DNA of 64,000 bases from Paenibacillus piri (GTDB lineage Bacteria; Bacillota; Bacilli; Paenibacillales; NBRC-103111): contig NZ_SMRT01000003.1 in assembly GCF_004354045.1 (NCBI RefSeq), positions 62,001 to 126,000 of the forward strand. Reading direction: 5' to 3'. Position 1 is the stretch's first letter; every line of letters starts with the position of its first letter. A program made the translations under genes and the position numbers. The notes beneath the pieces are model-generated. The model ran no database searches, was not told the origin of the DNA, and saw nothing but the letters and a program-made list of their open reading frames with translations. Positions 8,317 through 17,704 of this stretch are shown here, piece after piece.

Positions 8317-10581
8317 ATGAAGATGAGCTGGTACTACCGGATGCTGTTGTCCTATACGCCTATTTTTTTCGTCGTTATATCTGTCTTGATTTTTTCTTTT
8401 TTTGCCGTATTGAACGATTCCGCCCGAAAGCAGATTGTGAGGACGAATGAAGCGATCGCGACGAAAGTATCCCAGGTCATCGACGCGAATTTGAAATCGA
8501 CGGAACGGATCGTCATCAAGGAAATTTATATGAATGCGGCATTAAAGCAATTTTTTGCGGAAACGGACGATAAAGCGTTATATGACTACTTTCGTATCTC
8601 TCAAAAAATGGACGAGCTCTCCTCCAGTCTTCCTTTTTCAAACACTATTTATGTATACAACGCCATAAGCGGTAAAGTTTTATCGAGAAGCGCGCTTTCT
8701 CCGGTAGAGCAGTTCGGCGACCGCGGCTTTTTGCTGAATGCTTATTCCTCCGACACGAATGCGCAAGTATGGACGGAGCCCCGGCCGTTTAGAGAGTTTT
8801 CCCATGAATCAGGCGATGAACGGGTCGTCACGATGGTCAAATTTTATCCGGATACCGGGAAAAAGCAGGGGGCTATCGTCGTCAATATCAAGGTGCAGGC
8901 GATTGTCGGCTTTGTCAAAGACTTAACGCGGATCGACGCCGGACGGATTTCGCTCCTTACGGTGAATTCGGAGCCTTTCGACTTAAGCGGAAGCGCCGCC
9001 GCTCTTCATGATGGCGAAGCCAAGCAGGACCCGGCGTCCCGCTACATCATTTCCGATTATACCGGCTGGAAATACGGCTCCGGGGGCGGAGAAACCGACA
9101 AGCGATTATCGCTTGCCGCTCTGCTGAATGAATCCTGGATGCTCGTAGGAATTGCCGCTATCGCAACCGGACTCATCTGGTTTACGTACATCACGCACCG
9201 GAATTACAAACCGATCCAGGCGATAGCCGGACGTATTCATAACTACACGAAGCGAAAAAGCGGCGAGCTGGTGAAAACGGCGGCGTTCAACAACGAGCTT
9301 ACCTATATTGAAGCGGCGATTGACGGATTATTGGAAAGGGCGGGTCAATACGAGCAGCTTCATAAGGACGATTTGCTGCTTCGCAGAAAACAGCTGCTTC
9401 TAGACTGGCTGGAAGGCCATAAAGCGATGAGCGCCGCACAGTGGGAGCAGGAAATGATCGGGCTTCAGATGCCGTCGCAGTTTCAGCGTTTGATGGTGGC
9501 CGTGATTGAAATCGACCGGTTTGCGAATTTTACCGGTACCTATAATTCAAGAGATCAATATTTGCTTAAATTTGTATTGGGCAATGTGCTGCAGGAAACG
9601 GCCCAGAACGATAACCTGTTTGCCTGGAGCGAATGGTTCGAGCCGCAGCAGATGGCGGTTGTCTTCTATTTGAACGCAGGGCACGATGCAAATCACATCA
9701 CCGGCGTGCTGAAAAAGCTGCAGGATTGGGTGAAGAGCAATCTGGATTTTACCGTTTCCGCAGGGATTGGACCCGAGGCGCATTATCCGGGCGATGTGGT
9801 TCAGTCTTACTCGGAGGCCAAGGAATACGTATCGTACAAGCCTGTATTCGGAGTCGGCTCCATGATCGGAAGCGGGGATGTGCATTCCAAAGCGGAGGGA
9901 CGGATTTTCCCCCATTTGCAGCTGGTGCGGACTATAGCCAAATCGTTTCGGCTGGGCGACGGCGGATGGCAGTTCCATTATACGCAATTGTTTCAGTCGC
10001 TGAAGCAGGGCTATATATCGCAGGCGGATATTGAAACGATAACCGATTATATGGTATACCATTTGCACAAAGAAATAACGGAAATGCCGGAAGAGGTGAG
10101 CACGCTGTGGCATAACGAATTTGAGGCGGAATTTGAGGCGGTTGCAGGCAGCTCCGAAACGCTGGAAGAGTGGCGCGAACGGATCAACGCATTGCTGACG
10201 CAGCTGGATAACGGCATCCGCTCGCTGCGATCGGCCAAAAACAATTACGCTCTTATTCGCCGGGTCAAAGAGTACATAGAAATGCATTATACAGACCCCG
10301 ACTTGTCCTTAAACCAAATCAGCGAACAGTTCGGGATGAATCCGCGCTATTTAAGCAAGCTGTTTAAGGATGAGTTCGGCGAAAAGTTTATTGATTACAT
10401 GTTAAAAATACGGTTGGAGGAAGCGCGGAATTTACTGCTGACGACCGAGCTGCCGGTGCAGCATATTGCGGAGCGGGTAGGCTATGCGCATGTGATTTCG
10501 TTTCATAGGGCGTTCAAAAATATGTACGGCTTTCCGCCCGGCGACTATCGGAAAAGAGCGGAAGGCAGCTCCGGTATTTAG
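8317..10581 (+). CDS. AraC-family membrane regulator with extracellular sensor domain (YtdP/YesS-like)
   Basis: 754 residues. A membrane segment near residues 10-35, an extracellular Cache-like region to about 270, a second membrane segment, then a cytoplasmic part ending in a double helix-turn-helix AraC domain (about 650-745, including DLSLNQISEQFGMNPRYLSK). Such regulators sense sugars outside the cell and switch on the neighbouring importer. ATG at 8314 or 8317; the latter is better spaced from AGGAGG at 8304-8309. The LplB/YtcP importer follows on the same strand. Confidence 0.88.
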   Translation: MKMSWYYRMLLSYTPIFFVVISVLIFSFFAVLNDSARKQIVRTNEAIATKVSQVIDANLKSTERIVIKEIYMNAALKQFFAETDDKALYDYFRISQKMDELSSSLPFSNTIYVYNAISGKVLSRSALSPVEQFGDRGFLLNAYSSDTNAQVWTEPRPFREFSHESGDERVVTMVKFYPDTGKKQGAIVVNIKVQAIVGFVKDLTRIDAGRISLLTVNSEPFDLSGSAAALHDGEAKQDPASRYIISDYTGWKYGSGGGETDKRLSLAALLNESWMLVGIAAIATGLIWFTYITHRNYKPIQAIAGRIHNYTKRKSGELVKTAAFNNELTYIEAAIDGLLERAGQYEQLHKDDLLLRRKQLLLDWLEGHKAMSAAQWEQEMIGLQMPSQFQRLMVAVIEIDRFANFTGTYNSRDQYLLKFVLGNVLQETAQNDNLFAWSEWFEPQQMAVVFYLNAGHDANHITGVLKKLQDWVKSNLDFTVSAGIGPEAHYPGDVVQSYSEAKEYVSYKPVFGVGSMIGSGDVHSKAEGRIFPHLQLVRTIAKSFRLGDGGWQFHYTQLFQSLKQGYISQADIETITDYMVYHLHKEITEMPEEVSTLWHNEFEAEFEAVAGSSETLEEWRERINALLTQLDNGIRSLRSAKNNYALIRRVKEYIEMHYTDPDLSLNQISEQFGMNPRYLSKLFKDEFGEKFIDYMLKIRLEEARNLLLTTELPVQHIAERVGYAHVISFHRAFKNMYGFPPGDYRKRAEGSSGI

Positions 10582-10638
10582 GCGTGAAAACGGTTGGATT
10601 CCCTTCGTCTTCGATAAATATAAGTGTGAGAAAATGTT

Positions 10639-10660
10639 AAGCGATTCGATGGAATCGCTT
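10639..10660 (+). terminator. Hairpin after the AraC-type gene
   Basis: AAGCGATTC-GATG-GAATCGCTT, a perfect 9-bp stem with a 4-base loop. The following sequence is only weakly T-rich, so termination may be partial. Confidence 0.55.
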
Positions 10661-10775
10661 ATTTGCCGTCCAGCTATGACGCACGCCAAAGTCCGGATAG
10701 GAACCGGGGTGCGTTCTTACTTTTTGATAAGCGGGCGAATCTTGTAAATTGACCCTGATACGGCGGTTGGAATAC

Positions 10776-10789
10776 GGTATAGATACCGT
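10776..10789. promoter_or_regulatory. Palindrome CGGTATAGATACCG before the importer genes
   Basis: Perfect 6-bp arms around AG, ending 6 bases before the Shine-Dalgarno site of the permease gene at 10810. A TTGACC at 10749-10754 could be the -35 of a promoter covering it. Candidate operator or leader hairpin. Confidence 0.4.
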
Positions 10790-10809
10790 TGTTGAAAAGG
10801 AGGAGTATT

Positions 10810-11781
10810 ATGCCCGGCAAGCAGCCAGTGGTACAAAACACGATTTCACGCAAAGCTTTGGCACGATCGACCGTATGGAAAAGAAGCATGCTTTCCTTCG
10901 CCCAGGATTGGCAGCTGTATGCATTGCTGGCCGTACCGATGCTGTACTTTTTGGTATTTAAATATATACCGATGTACGGTGTGACGATTGCTTTCAAAGA
11001 GTTTAATATGTTTCAGGGAATATGGAACAGCCCGTGGGCGGGGTTTGACGCATTTCGTGAAATCTTCCAAATGAAAGACTTTTACAAGGTGCTGCGCAAT
11101 ACGCTTCTGCTCAATCTTCTGGATCTGGTTGTGTCCTTCCCGGCGCCGATTGTTTTGGCAGTCTTATTGAATGAGCTGCGGATCAAATGGTTCAAGAAGG
11201 GCGCGCAGACGATCCTGTACTTGCCTCATTTTATTTCCTGGGTCATTATTGGCGGCATGATTTACCAGCTGTTGTCTACCAACACCGGACTGGTCAACCA
11301 TTTATTAAAAGCGGCCGGATTGAAAGCGGTTCCATTTCTGACCGATCCGTTGTACTGGGTCGTCACTTATGTAAGCGCGGGAGTTTGGCAAAATGCGGGC
11401 TGGGGCACGATCATTTATTTGGCCGCGTTGACCGGGATCAACCGGGAGCTGTACGAAGCTGCGGAAGTGGACGGAGCCGGACGGCTGCGGAAAATATGGA
11501 ACATCACATTGCCCGGCATTAAGCCGACGATTATGATCTTGCTGATTATTAATATCGGGCATATGGCAAGCATTGGCTTCGAACGTCCGTTCGTATTGGG
11601 GAACCCGCTTGTCACCGACGTATCCGATGTGATTAGCACGTTTGTGTACAAGGTGGGCGTCCAATCCGCCAGATTTACGATTGCGACGGCAATCGGGCTC
11701 TTTCAGGCTGTCGTAGGCTTGATTTTCCTGCTTTCATCCAATTATATTTCGAAAAAAGTTACGGACCAGGGCATCTGGTAG
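10810..11781 (+). CDS. Carbohydrate ABC transporter permease, LplB family
   Basis: 323 residues. About six membrane segments; the motif FKYIPMYGVTIAFKEFN near residues 50-66 is characteristic of LplB-type permeases, and a coupling loop LYEAAEVDGAGRLRKIW follows later. ATG at 10810 lies behind AAAAGGAGGAG; upstream TTG codons overlap that site and are rejected. First gene of an LplB-YtcP-LplA-type importer for oligosaccharides; the preceding AraC-type protein is the likely activator. Confidence 0.9.
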   Translation: MPGKQPVVQNTISRKALARSTVWKRSMLSFAQDWQLYALLAVPMLYFLVFKYIPMYGVTIAFKEFNMFQGIWNSPWAGFDAFREIFQMKDFYKVLRNTLLLNLLDLVVSFPAPIVLAVLLNELRIKWFKKGAQTILYLPHFISWVIIGGMIYQLLSTNTGLVNHLLKAAGLKAVPFLTDPLYWVVTYVSAGVWQNAGWGTIIYLAALTGINRELYEAAEVDGAGRLRKIWNITLPGIKPTIMILLIINIGHMASIGFERPFVLGNPLVTDVSDVISTFVYKVGVQSARFTIATAIGLFQAVVGLIFLLSSNYISKKVTDQGIW

Positions 11782-11795
11782 AAAGGAAGGAACCT

Positions 11796-12668
11796 ATGAA
11801 GAGAAGCTTGAATGACAAATGGATCGACACGTCCATTATCGTGGTCATAACGGCCGCATCCTTTCTTTGCCTTGTTCCGATCCTTCATTTGGCGGCCGTC
11901 TCGTTAAGCTCCAATGCCGCTATCATTTCGAACAAAGTCACGGTGTTTCCGGTGGAATGGAGCACGTTAGCCTATCAAACGGTATTGAAAGACGGCAAAA
12001 TGATAAGCTCGCTGCTGTTCACGATTATACTCGTTGTTCTGTTTACCGTGATCTGCATGGTCATGACGATTTGCGCAGCTTATCCGCTCACCAAGAAAAA
12101 GCTGAAGGGCCGCGATTTTTGTTTGCTGCTCATTTTATTTACGATGTTTTTCAGCGGCGGTTTGATTCCCGAATATTTGCTAGTCAAATCTTTAAAGCTG
12201 ACCAACACGATCTGGGCATTGGTGTTGCCCGGCATGATCAACGCTTTTTATTTAATTATTCTTAAATCGTTCTTTTCCTCGATCCCTGAAGAACTGGAGG
12301 AATCGGCGCGAATGGACGGCAGCTCCCACTTCGGCACCTTGCTTCGCATCGTACTGCCGCTATCCTTGCCGGTGCTCGCTACCTTAAGCTTGTTTTACGC
12401 GGTCGGCCGGTGGAACGGATTTATGGATGCTTTGTTCTATATTACGAAACAGGAGCTGTATCCGATCCAATTGAAGCTGTACCAGCTTGTAATCAGCAAC
12501 CAAATGAGCGATTCGACGGCTACGGAAGGCATGAACGCGACTGCGCCGATTCCTGAAAGCTTGAAGGCGGCGAGCATTATGTTCGCTACCATTCCCATTT
12601 TGCTGGTCTATCCATGGCTTCAGCGCTATTTTATATCGGGTATGATGATCGGTGCCGTAAAGGGCTAA
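11796..12668 (+). CDS. Carbohydrate ABC transporter permease, YtcP/LplC family
   Basis: 290 residues, six likely membrane segments, coupling loop EELEESARMDGSSHFGTLLR, and the C-terminal ending YFISGMMIGAVKG typical of YtcP-type permeases. It starts 14 bp after the LplB-like gene behind GAAAGGAAGG. Partner of the previous permease; substrate unknown. Confidence 0.9.
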   Translation: MKRSLNDKWIDTSIIVVITAASFLCLVPILHLAAVSLSSNAAIISNKVTVFPVEWSTLAYQTVLKDGKMISSLLFTIILVVLFTVICMVMTICAAYPLTKKKLKGRDFCLLLILFTMFFSGGLIPEYLLVKSLKLTNTIWALVLPGMINAFYLIILKSFFSSIPEELEESARMDGSSHFGTLLRIVLPLSLPVLATLSLFYAVGRWNGFMDALFYITKQELYPIQLKLYQLVISNQMSDSTATEGMNATAPIPESLKAASIMFATIPILLVYPWLQRYFISGMMIGAVKG

Positions 12669-12730
12669 CGGGCTCATGCATGCAGCTTTACGCAAGCTTC
12701 CAAATAAATGGAAACAGGGAGATGAATACT

Positions 12731-14299
12731 ATGAAATTTAAAAAATCGCAGATCAAAATAGTCAGTTGGCCGCTTACGTTTACATTGCTTGCCGGTGCGC
12801 TTGCCGCTTGCTCGGGAGGAGAGAGCCCGGGCGGGGGAGCCCAGGACAGCGGCAAAAAAGGAAGCCCGGTAACACTCAAAATCGAGCTGTTCGACCGCGG
12901 AAATACGCCGCCGGGCGCCCCGCCGCTGACGGAAAGCTATTTTGTCAAATATATACAGGAGAAATTTGGCGATCCGAATAACATTAAGATTGAGTTCGTT
13001 ACCGTTCCGCGGACGGAAGAGGTGCCCAAGCTGAACGTGCTGATGTCGGCAAACGAGGCGCCCGATCTGATTTTTTCCTACAGCGACCCTGCCGTACAAA
13101 ACTGGATCAAGCAGGGCGGGCTGACCGAGCTGGGGGATTTGTTAAACCAGCATGGGCCGAACTTGAAAAAATACCTTGGAGACAAGCTGCTGAATTATGG
13201 GGTTATTAACGGCAAGCAGTATACGATCCCTGCCAAGAGAATTATTTTGGCAACGCACACGCCAATTATCCGCAAGGATTGGCTCGATAAGCTGGGCATG
13301 CAGCCGCCCAAAACAACCGATGAATTTTATGCGGTGCTGAAAGCGTTCAAGGAAAAGGATCCGGGCAATACGGGAGGCAAGGTCATCCCTTACGGGATCA
13401 GGTACAACAACAATTTGGATCCGCTTGTCCGAACATTTTGGAAAAAAATGACCGAGGAAGAATATTATACGCTGCCTGATTTGATGAAGCCGGGCAATAA
13501 GGACGGATACCGCTTTTTAAACAAACTGTATAACGAAGGGTTGATCAGTCCCGATTTTGCGCTCGATAAGGACGGCAAAAAGTTTCAGGCGGATTTGGTC
13601 AATGGCCAGATCGGATTTGCCATTACCAATACGAACGAGCCTGTTTATATGGCCTATTATTCCACCCTGCAGAAAAACGTTCCGGGCGCCACGCTGCTGC
13701 CTGTCGATCCGTTTACCAATTACGAGGGCAAGCATGTGAAGACGGTGTACCATCCGCTATCGGCCCATCTGATGATCCCGAAATCAAGCAAACGGGCTGT
13801 GGAGGTTATCAAGTTTTTAAATTGGATGTCGGATTACAAAGTTATTTTCGACCTGCAAAACGGTACCGAAGGCGTTACATACAAAATGGGCGAGGACGGC
13901 ATTCCGCTGTTTCTCGATACGGATGAAGCCAAGAAGGTCATGTACAACTATTTGGACTACAGCATGCTGATCAACGGCAAGGATATGGGCGATCCCGAGA
14001 AAACATTAAAGGCGAATGCGGCCGATCCCAAGTATAAAGATTTTACGATGAACAGCATCAAAATCGGGGAGCAGGACGGGCAGCTGCCTGCGCGATTTGA
14101 AAGACCGATCGAAGCGCAAATCAAATACAGCCAGACGCTTGGCGATAAAGCCGTCGAAGTGTACGTAAAATCCGTAACGGCAAAGCCGGCCGATTTCGAT
14201 AAAGTTTACGACGATATGGTGGCCGAGTACATGAAAATCGGCGGCAAGGAAGTCATGGACGAGCAGCTGAAAGCGTACCAGGAAATGAAAAAGAAATGA
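12731..14299 (+). CDS. Solute-binding lipoprotein of the LplA type
   Basis: 522 residues. Basic N-terminus, hydrophobic stretch and lipobox LAAC (Cys27). The long mature domain of about 500 residues is usual for LplA/YtcQ proteins that capture oligosaccharides. ATG at 12731 is 9 bases after AGGGAG; the ATG at 12722 is too close to it. No ATPase gene is present in this operon; such importers commonly share an MsmX-type ATPase encoded elsewhere. Confidence 0.88.
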   Translation: MKFKKSQIKIVSWPLTFTLLAGALAACSGGESPGGGAQDSGKKGSPVTLKIELFDRGNTPPGAPPLTESYFVKYIQEKFGDPNNIKIEFVTVPRTEEVPKLNVLMSANEAPDLIFSYSDPAVQNWIKQGGLTELGDLLNQHGPNLKKYLGDKLLNYGVINGKQYTIPAKRIILATHTPIIRKDWLDKLGMQPPKTTDEFYAVLKAFKEKDPGNTGGKVIPYGIRYNNNLDPLVRTFWKKMTEEEYYTLPDLMKPGNKDGYRFLNKLYNEGLISPDFALDKDGKKFQADLVNGQIGFAITNTNEPVYMAYYSTLQKNVPGATLLPVDPFTNYEGKHVKTVYHPLSAHLMIPKSSKRAVEVIKFLNWMSDYKVIFDLQNGTEGVTYKMGEDGIPLFLDTDEAKKVMYNYLDYSMLINGKDMGDPEKTLKANAADPKYKDFTMNSIKIGEQDGQLPARFERPIEAQIKYSQTLGDKAVEVYVKSVTAKPADFDKVYDDMVAEYMKIGGKEVMDEQLKAYQEMKKK

Positions 14300-14329
14300 A
14301 GCTAAAAGCTTTACCCTACGTATTCGAAC

Positions 14330-14378
14330 AATGAAATGAGCCGGGCAGGAGCAACGTCCTGACCCGGCTTGTTTCATT
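14330..14378. terminator. Strong hairpin after the LplA-type gene
   Basis: Nearly symmetric: AATGAAA and AGCCGGG-CAGGA pair with TCCTG-CCCGGCT and TTTCATT around GCAACG. It can work on either strand and closes the operon. Confidence 0.8.
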
Positions 14379-14455
14379 AACCTCACCTTCATCCCCTCCG
14401 GGCGCAGACGTATAAGCTATTCCCGGTGCGTTTTGCAACAAATAAAATTTTAATA

Positions 14456-14482
14456 TTGACTTGTATTTTTTTGTGGTAGAAT
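14456..14482 (+). promoter_or_regulatory. Candidate promoter for the binding protein/YesMN genes
   Basis: TTGACT (14456-14461) and TAGAAT (14477-14482), spacer 15 bp, with TGG directly before the -10 hexamer. It is 60 bp upstream of the lipoprotein start. The spacer is short, so the assignment is tentative. Confidence 0.5.
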
Positions 14483-14545
14483 ATGTGCACAGTTTTTGAA
14501 TTTGGTTGTACCACATTGCAATAAGGAAAGCGGGGTTCATGTCTG

Positions 14546-15904
14546 ATGACAATTAACCATCCATGGTCCAATCGGAGCTGCCTGCTGCTCCTTCTGTTAT
14601 CCGTATGCCTCCTGACCCCGGGCTGCACGCCCTTTACGTTCCCGGCGCAGCAGCCGGTGACGGGAGGGGACGGCTCCGACGGAAAGGAGAAGATCACGTT
14701 AACCGTCTGGCATGATTGGATGGGGCAGGATTCGACCTCCGCGACGATGCGCAGCTTGTTGGACCGCTTTCAACGGGAAAATCCGCAGGTAGAGCTGCGG
14801 GCACAGCCGATTATTCGCGACGTATACAGATCGCGTTTAAAGACGATGGCTTCGGCCGGGGAACTGCCGGATGTATTTCTCATCTGGCCGGACTCGATGA
14901 CCCGCGAATTTGTAAGAGGGGGATTAATCCAGCCGATCGACGATTTATTAAAGTCGCAGCCCGAGTGGGTCGCCGGCTTCATGCCGCATTCGTTCGATTC
15001 GTTTACGGTGGACGAGCATAAATATTCGGTTCCGATGTCGATGGCGCCTACTTCTTTCGTCTTTTATAACAAAGCCATCTTCGACCGGTACGATGTATCG
15101 GTGCCTGAAACATGGGATGAGCTGATGGAGGCGGTACGCAAGTTCAACCGGAACGGCGTCACTCCGATCGCATTGGGGAATAAATCGTCATGGGTCGCCC
15201 AATCCGCAATTTTCAGTACGCTCGCCGACAGGGTGACCGGCACGGATTGGTTTTTGAACGTGGTGGCGCAAAATGAAGCGAGGTTTACGGACCCGACATT
15301 TGTGAATGCGCTTACTCGAATGCAGCAGCTCGCCAAAGCGCACGCATTTCAAGAAAATTTCAATTATATTGATCATATTCAAATGGAGCAGCTATATTAC
15401 CGGAAGCAGGCCGCCATGTTAATCGAGGGCGGCTCCGTGGTCAGCAATATGATTGCCCAGGCGCCGAAAGATGTGCTGGAGGCTACGCATATTACTTTAT
15501 TGCCTGACGTGCCGGGAGGGAAAGGACGGCCCATGTCGACCTCCGGCGTTGTCGGGACGGGCTTCGCGGTAAACAGTCAATTGCAGGGGGCGCAGAGGGA
15601 AGCCGCCTTCAAGCTGATTTACGCCTTGGCTGCTCCGGAAGCTCAAAGAAAAATATTGAACAGCAACACGCTGGTCAGCTACCGGCTCGATGTGGACCGG
15701 AGCGTGGCGCATCCGTTGTTTGTGGAGCTGCATCAGCTGGTGAACAAGGTGACGCTGCTGCCCGCTTATGAAACGCAGCTGACTACAGCGGCTGTAGAGG
15801 CGTTAAGTCAGGGCATTCAGGAGCTGCTGAAAGGCGGCTCCCCCGAGGAGCTGGCGAAAAAACTGCAGGATACCCAGGCCAATGTGCTTGGAAAATTCAG
15901 ATAA
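14546..15904 (+). CDS. Family-1 solute-binding lipoprotein linked to a YesM/YesN two-component system
   Basis: 452 residues. Signal with lipobox LTPGC (Cys27), then a family-1 extracellular binding-protein fold. It is directly followed (21 bp) by the YesM-type kinase and YesN-type regulator, with no permease gene between. It may therefore act as a sensor that presents ligand to the kinase instead of, or besides, feeding the importer at 19.5 kb. GGAAAGCGGGG precedes the ATG at 14546; an earlier ATG (14539) is in another frame and stops at once. Confidence 0.87.
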   Translation: MTINHPWSNRSCLLLLLLSVCLLTPGCTPFTFPAQQPVTGGDGSDGKEKITLTVWHDWMGQDSTSATMRSLLDRFQRENPQVELRAQPIIRDVYRSRLKTMASAGELPDVFLIWPDSMTREFVRGGLIQPIDDLLKSQPEWVAGFMPHSFDSFTVDEHKYSVPMSMAPTSFVFYNKAIFDRYDVSVPETWDELMEAVRKFNRNGVTPIALGNKSSWVAQSAIFSTLADRVTGTDWFLNVVAQNEARFTDPTFVNALTRMQQLAKAHAFQENFNYIDHIQMEQLYYRKQAAMLIEGGSVVSNMIAQAPKDVLEATHITLLPDVPGGKGRPMSTSGVVGTGFAVNSQLQGAQREAAFKLIYALAAPEAQRKILNSNTLVSYRLDVDRSVAHPLFVELHQLVNKVTLLPAYETQLTTAAVEALSQGIQELLKGGSPEELAKKLQDTQANVLGKFR

Positions 15905-15925
15905 ACCGGTGAAAGGGAGAAAATT

Positions 15926-17704
15926 ATGCGGCGCTTCTTAAGCACTTCCCTCCAAGGCAAGCTGTCGGTCATGATGCTGATCTCCACCATCATACCTTTA
16001 TGTTTTCTCGGGGCGTTCTCTTATATGACCTCTGCACGGGTTAATGAGGAAAAGACGAAGCAGACGGGAATCGATTCGCTCCGAAGGATTCAAGCGACGC
16101 TTCAATTCATCGCGCAGGATGTGGAAGGGCTGTCCGTTTTTTTAACCGGCGATAAAGACGTGCAGCAGTATATGAGCGGCTTTGACTTCGACTCGCCCGA
16201 ACGCATGCGGATATTGGCCATGACGATGAATTTGATGCAATCGAAAGAATATATATCCAATATTACGATTTATTCGAAAAATAAAACGATGCCGCTGCAT
16301 ACGCAAAGCATTTATTATTCCAATTTATCGAAAGTGATTGAGGACTGGGACTTAAACGGGAAAAGATGGACGCCGTTATACATGAATCAATCCATCCACG
16401 GCTCGGAGAATGTATTCTCATTTCTGCGGGGCGTCAAAAGCGGGGATAATTACGAGCCGCTCGGCTTTATTTCCATCAGCATTAACGAATCCGTGCTTTC
16501 GCGTTATTTGGGGAGCCCTAACTTCGGTGTCGGGCAAGGCGATATTATTTTGTTGAACCGTCAAGGAGACGTCATTTCCGGCAATCGCAAAGAATGGCTC
16601 GCCCAGCAGTGGGAGACGCTGTTTCCACAATCGCGGGTATCCGATATGACGCTGTCCGACGGCTCTTTTAATTACGGCGAAGGCCATGATAAAAAAACAG
16701 TACTGTATAACCGGATTCCCGGCTTGGGGTGGACGCTGGTCGGACTTGTTCCGTATGAGCTCTATAGTAAGGAAAACCGGTATATATGGCTGTTGACCGG
16801 CACTGCGGTCAGTTTGGCGGCCGTGCTGACATCGGGGCTAATTTTGTTTCTTGTCCGCCATGTAACCAAACCGTTGAAAATATTGCGCCGCCTTCTGGTC
16901 CGTTTCGACCCGAATGAGCCGATGCCTTTGTATCAATTCGAATCCCCCGACGAGGTAGGGCAGCTGGTCGGCAGCTACAATAAACTGGGCGAGCATATTA
17001 AGCGGCTCAAAGAGCAGCTGATCCAATTGGAGACAAGGAAAAAAGAAGCCGACATCCGGGCGCTGCAGTCGCAAATTAATCCGCACTTTTTGTACAATAC
17101 GCTGTCCTCCATCCATTGGATCGCGTTGATGAGCAAGGAGCATAAGATCGCCGATATGGTCGGCGCGCTCAGCGATTTTCTTCGGTTCAGCCTGAACAAA
17201 GGGAGAGATTATTGCACGGTGCGGCAGGAGATCGACCATGTTAAAAACTATGCCTTGATTCAGTCCATCCGCTATCCGAACAAATTCGACCTCAACTTTC
17301 ACATCGATCCGAAAATCGGGTCCTTGCCCATGCTGAAGCTGCTGCTTCAGCCGCTGGTGGAAAATGCGATGATTCATGGTTTTAAGAAAAACAGGCGGCA
17401 TGGGATCATCATCATCAGCGCCGTTCAAGAGCCGAGAGGCATACGGTTCACCGCGCATGATAACGGAGTGGGCATGAGCAGGGAGCGGCTGGCCAAGCTG
17501 TCGCAGGAGCTGCTGAAGCCGCTCGCCGAGGACATTCCCGATCATTCGGGCAGTTATGGCTTGCGCAATGTCAACGAACGGCTTCTGCTTCATTACGGCG
17601 TTGCCGCTCAATTATCGCTGGAAAGTCAGGAAGGCCATGGAACGCGCGTTTCGTTTATTATTCCGGTAAAGGAGCATGATTATGAAAATTATGATCGTGG
17701 ATGA
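15926..17704 (+). CDS. Sensor histidine kinase, YesM family
   Basis: 592 residues. Membrane segment near 15-35, extracellular sensor region to about 285, second membrane segment, HAMP-like linker, then the His_kinase/HATPase module. The phosphoacceptor His lies in SQINPHFLYNTL (about residue 388); ATP-lid motifs include DNGVGMS and GSYGLRNVNERL. It should phosphorylate the YesN-type regulator whose gene overlaps its 3' end. Start behind GAAAGGGAG. Confidence 0.92.
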   Translation: MRRFLSTSLQGKLSVMMLISTIIPLCFLGAFSYMTSARVNEEKTKQTGIDSLRRIQATLQFIAQDVEGLSVFLTGDKDVQQYMSGFDFDSPERMRILAMTMNLMQSKEYISNITIYSKNKTMPLHTQSIYYSNLSKVIEDWDLNGKRWTPLYMNQSIHGSENVFSFLRGVKSGDNYEPLGFISISINESVLSRYLGSPNFGVGQGDIILLNRQGDVISGNRKEWLAQQWETLFPQSRVSDMTLSDGSFNYGEGHDKKTVLYNRIPGLGWTLVGLVPYELYSKENRYIWLLTGTAVSLAAVLTSGLILFLVRHVTKPLKILRRLLVRFDPNEPMPLYQFESPDEVGQLVGSYNKLGEHIKRLKEQLIQLETRKKEADIRALQSQINPHFLYNTLSSIHWIALMSKEHKIADMVGALSDFLRFSLNKGRDYCTVRQEIDHVKNYALIQSIRYPNKFDLNFHIDPKIGSLPMLKLLLQPLVENAMIHGFKKNRRHGIIIISAVQEPRGIRFTAHDNGVGMSRERLAKLSQELLKPLAEDIPDHSGSYGLRNVNERLLLHYGVAAQLSLESQEGHGTRVSFIIPVKEHDYENYDRG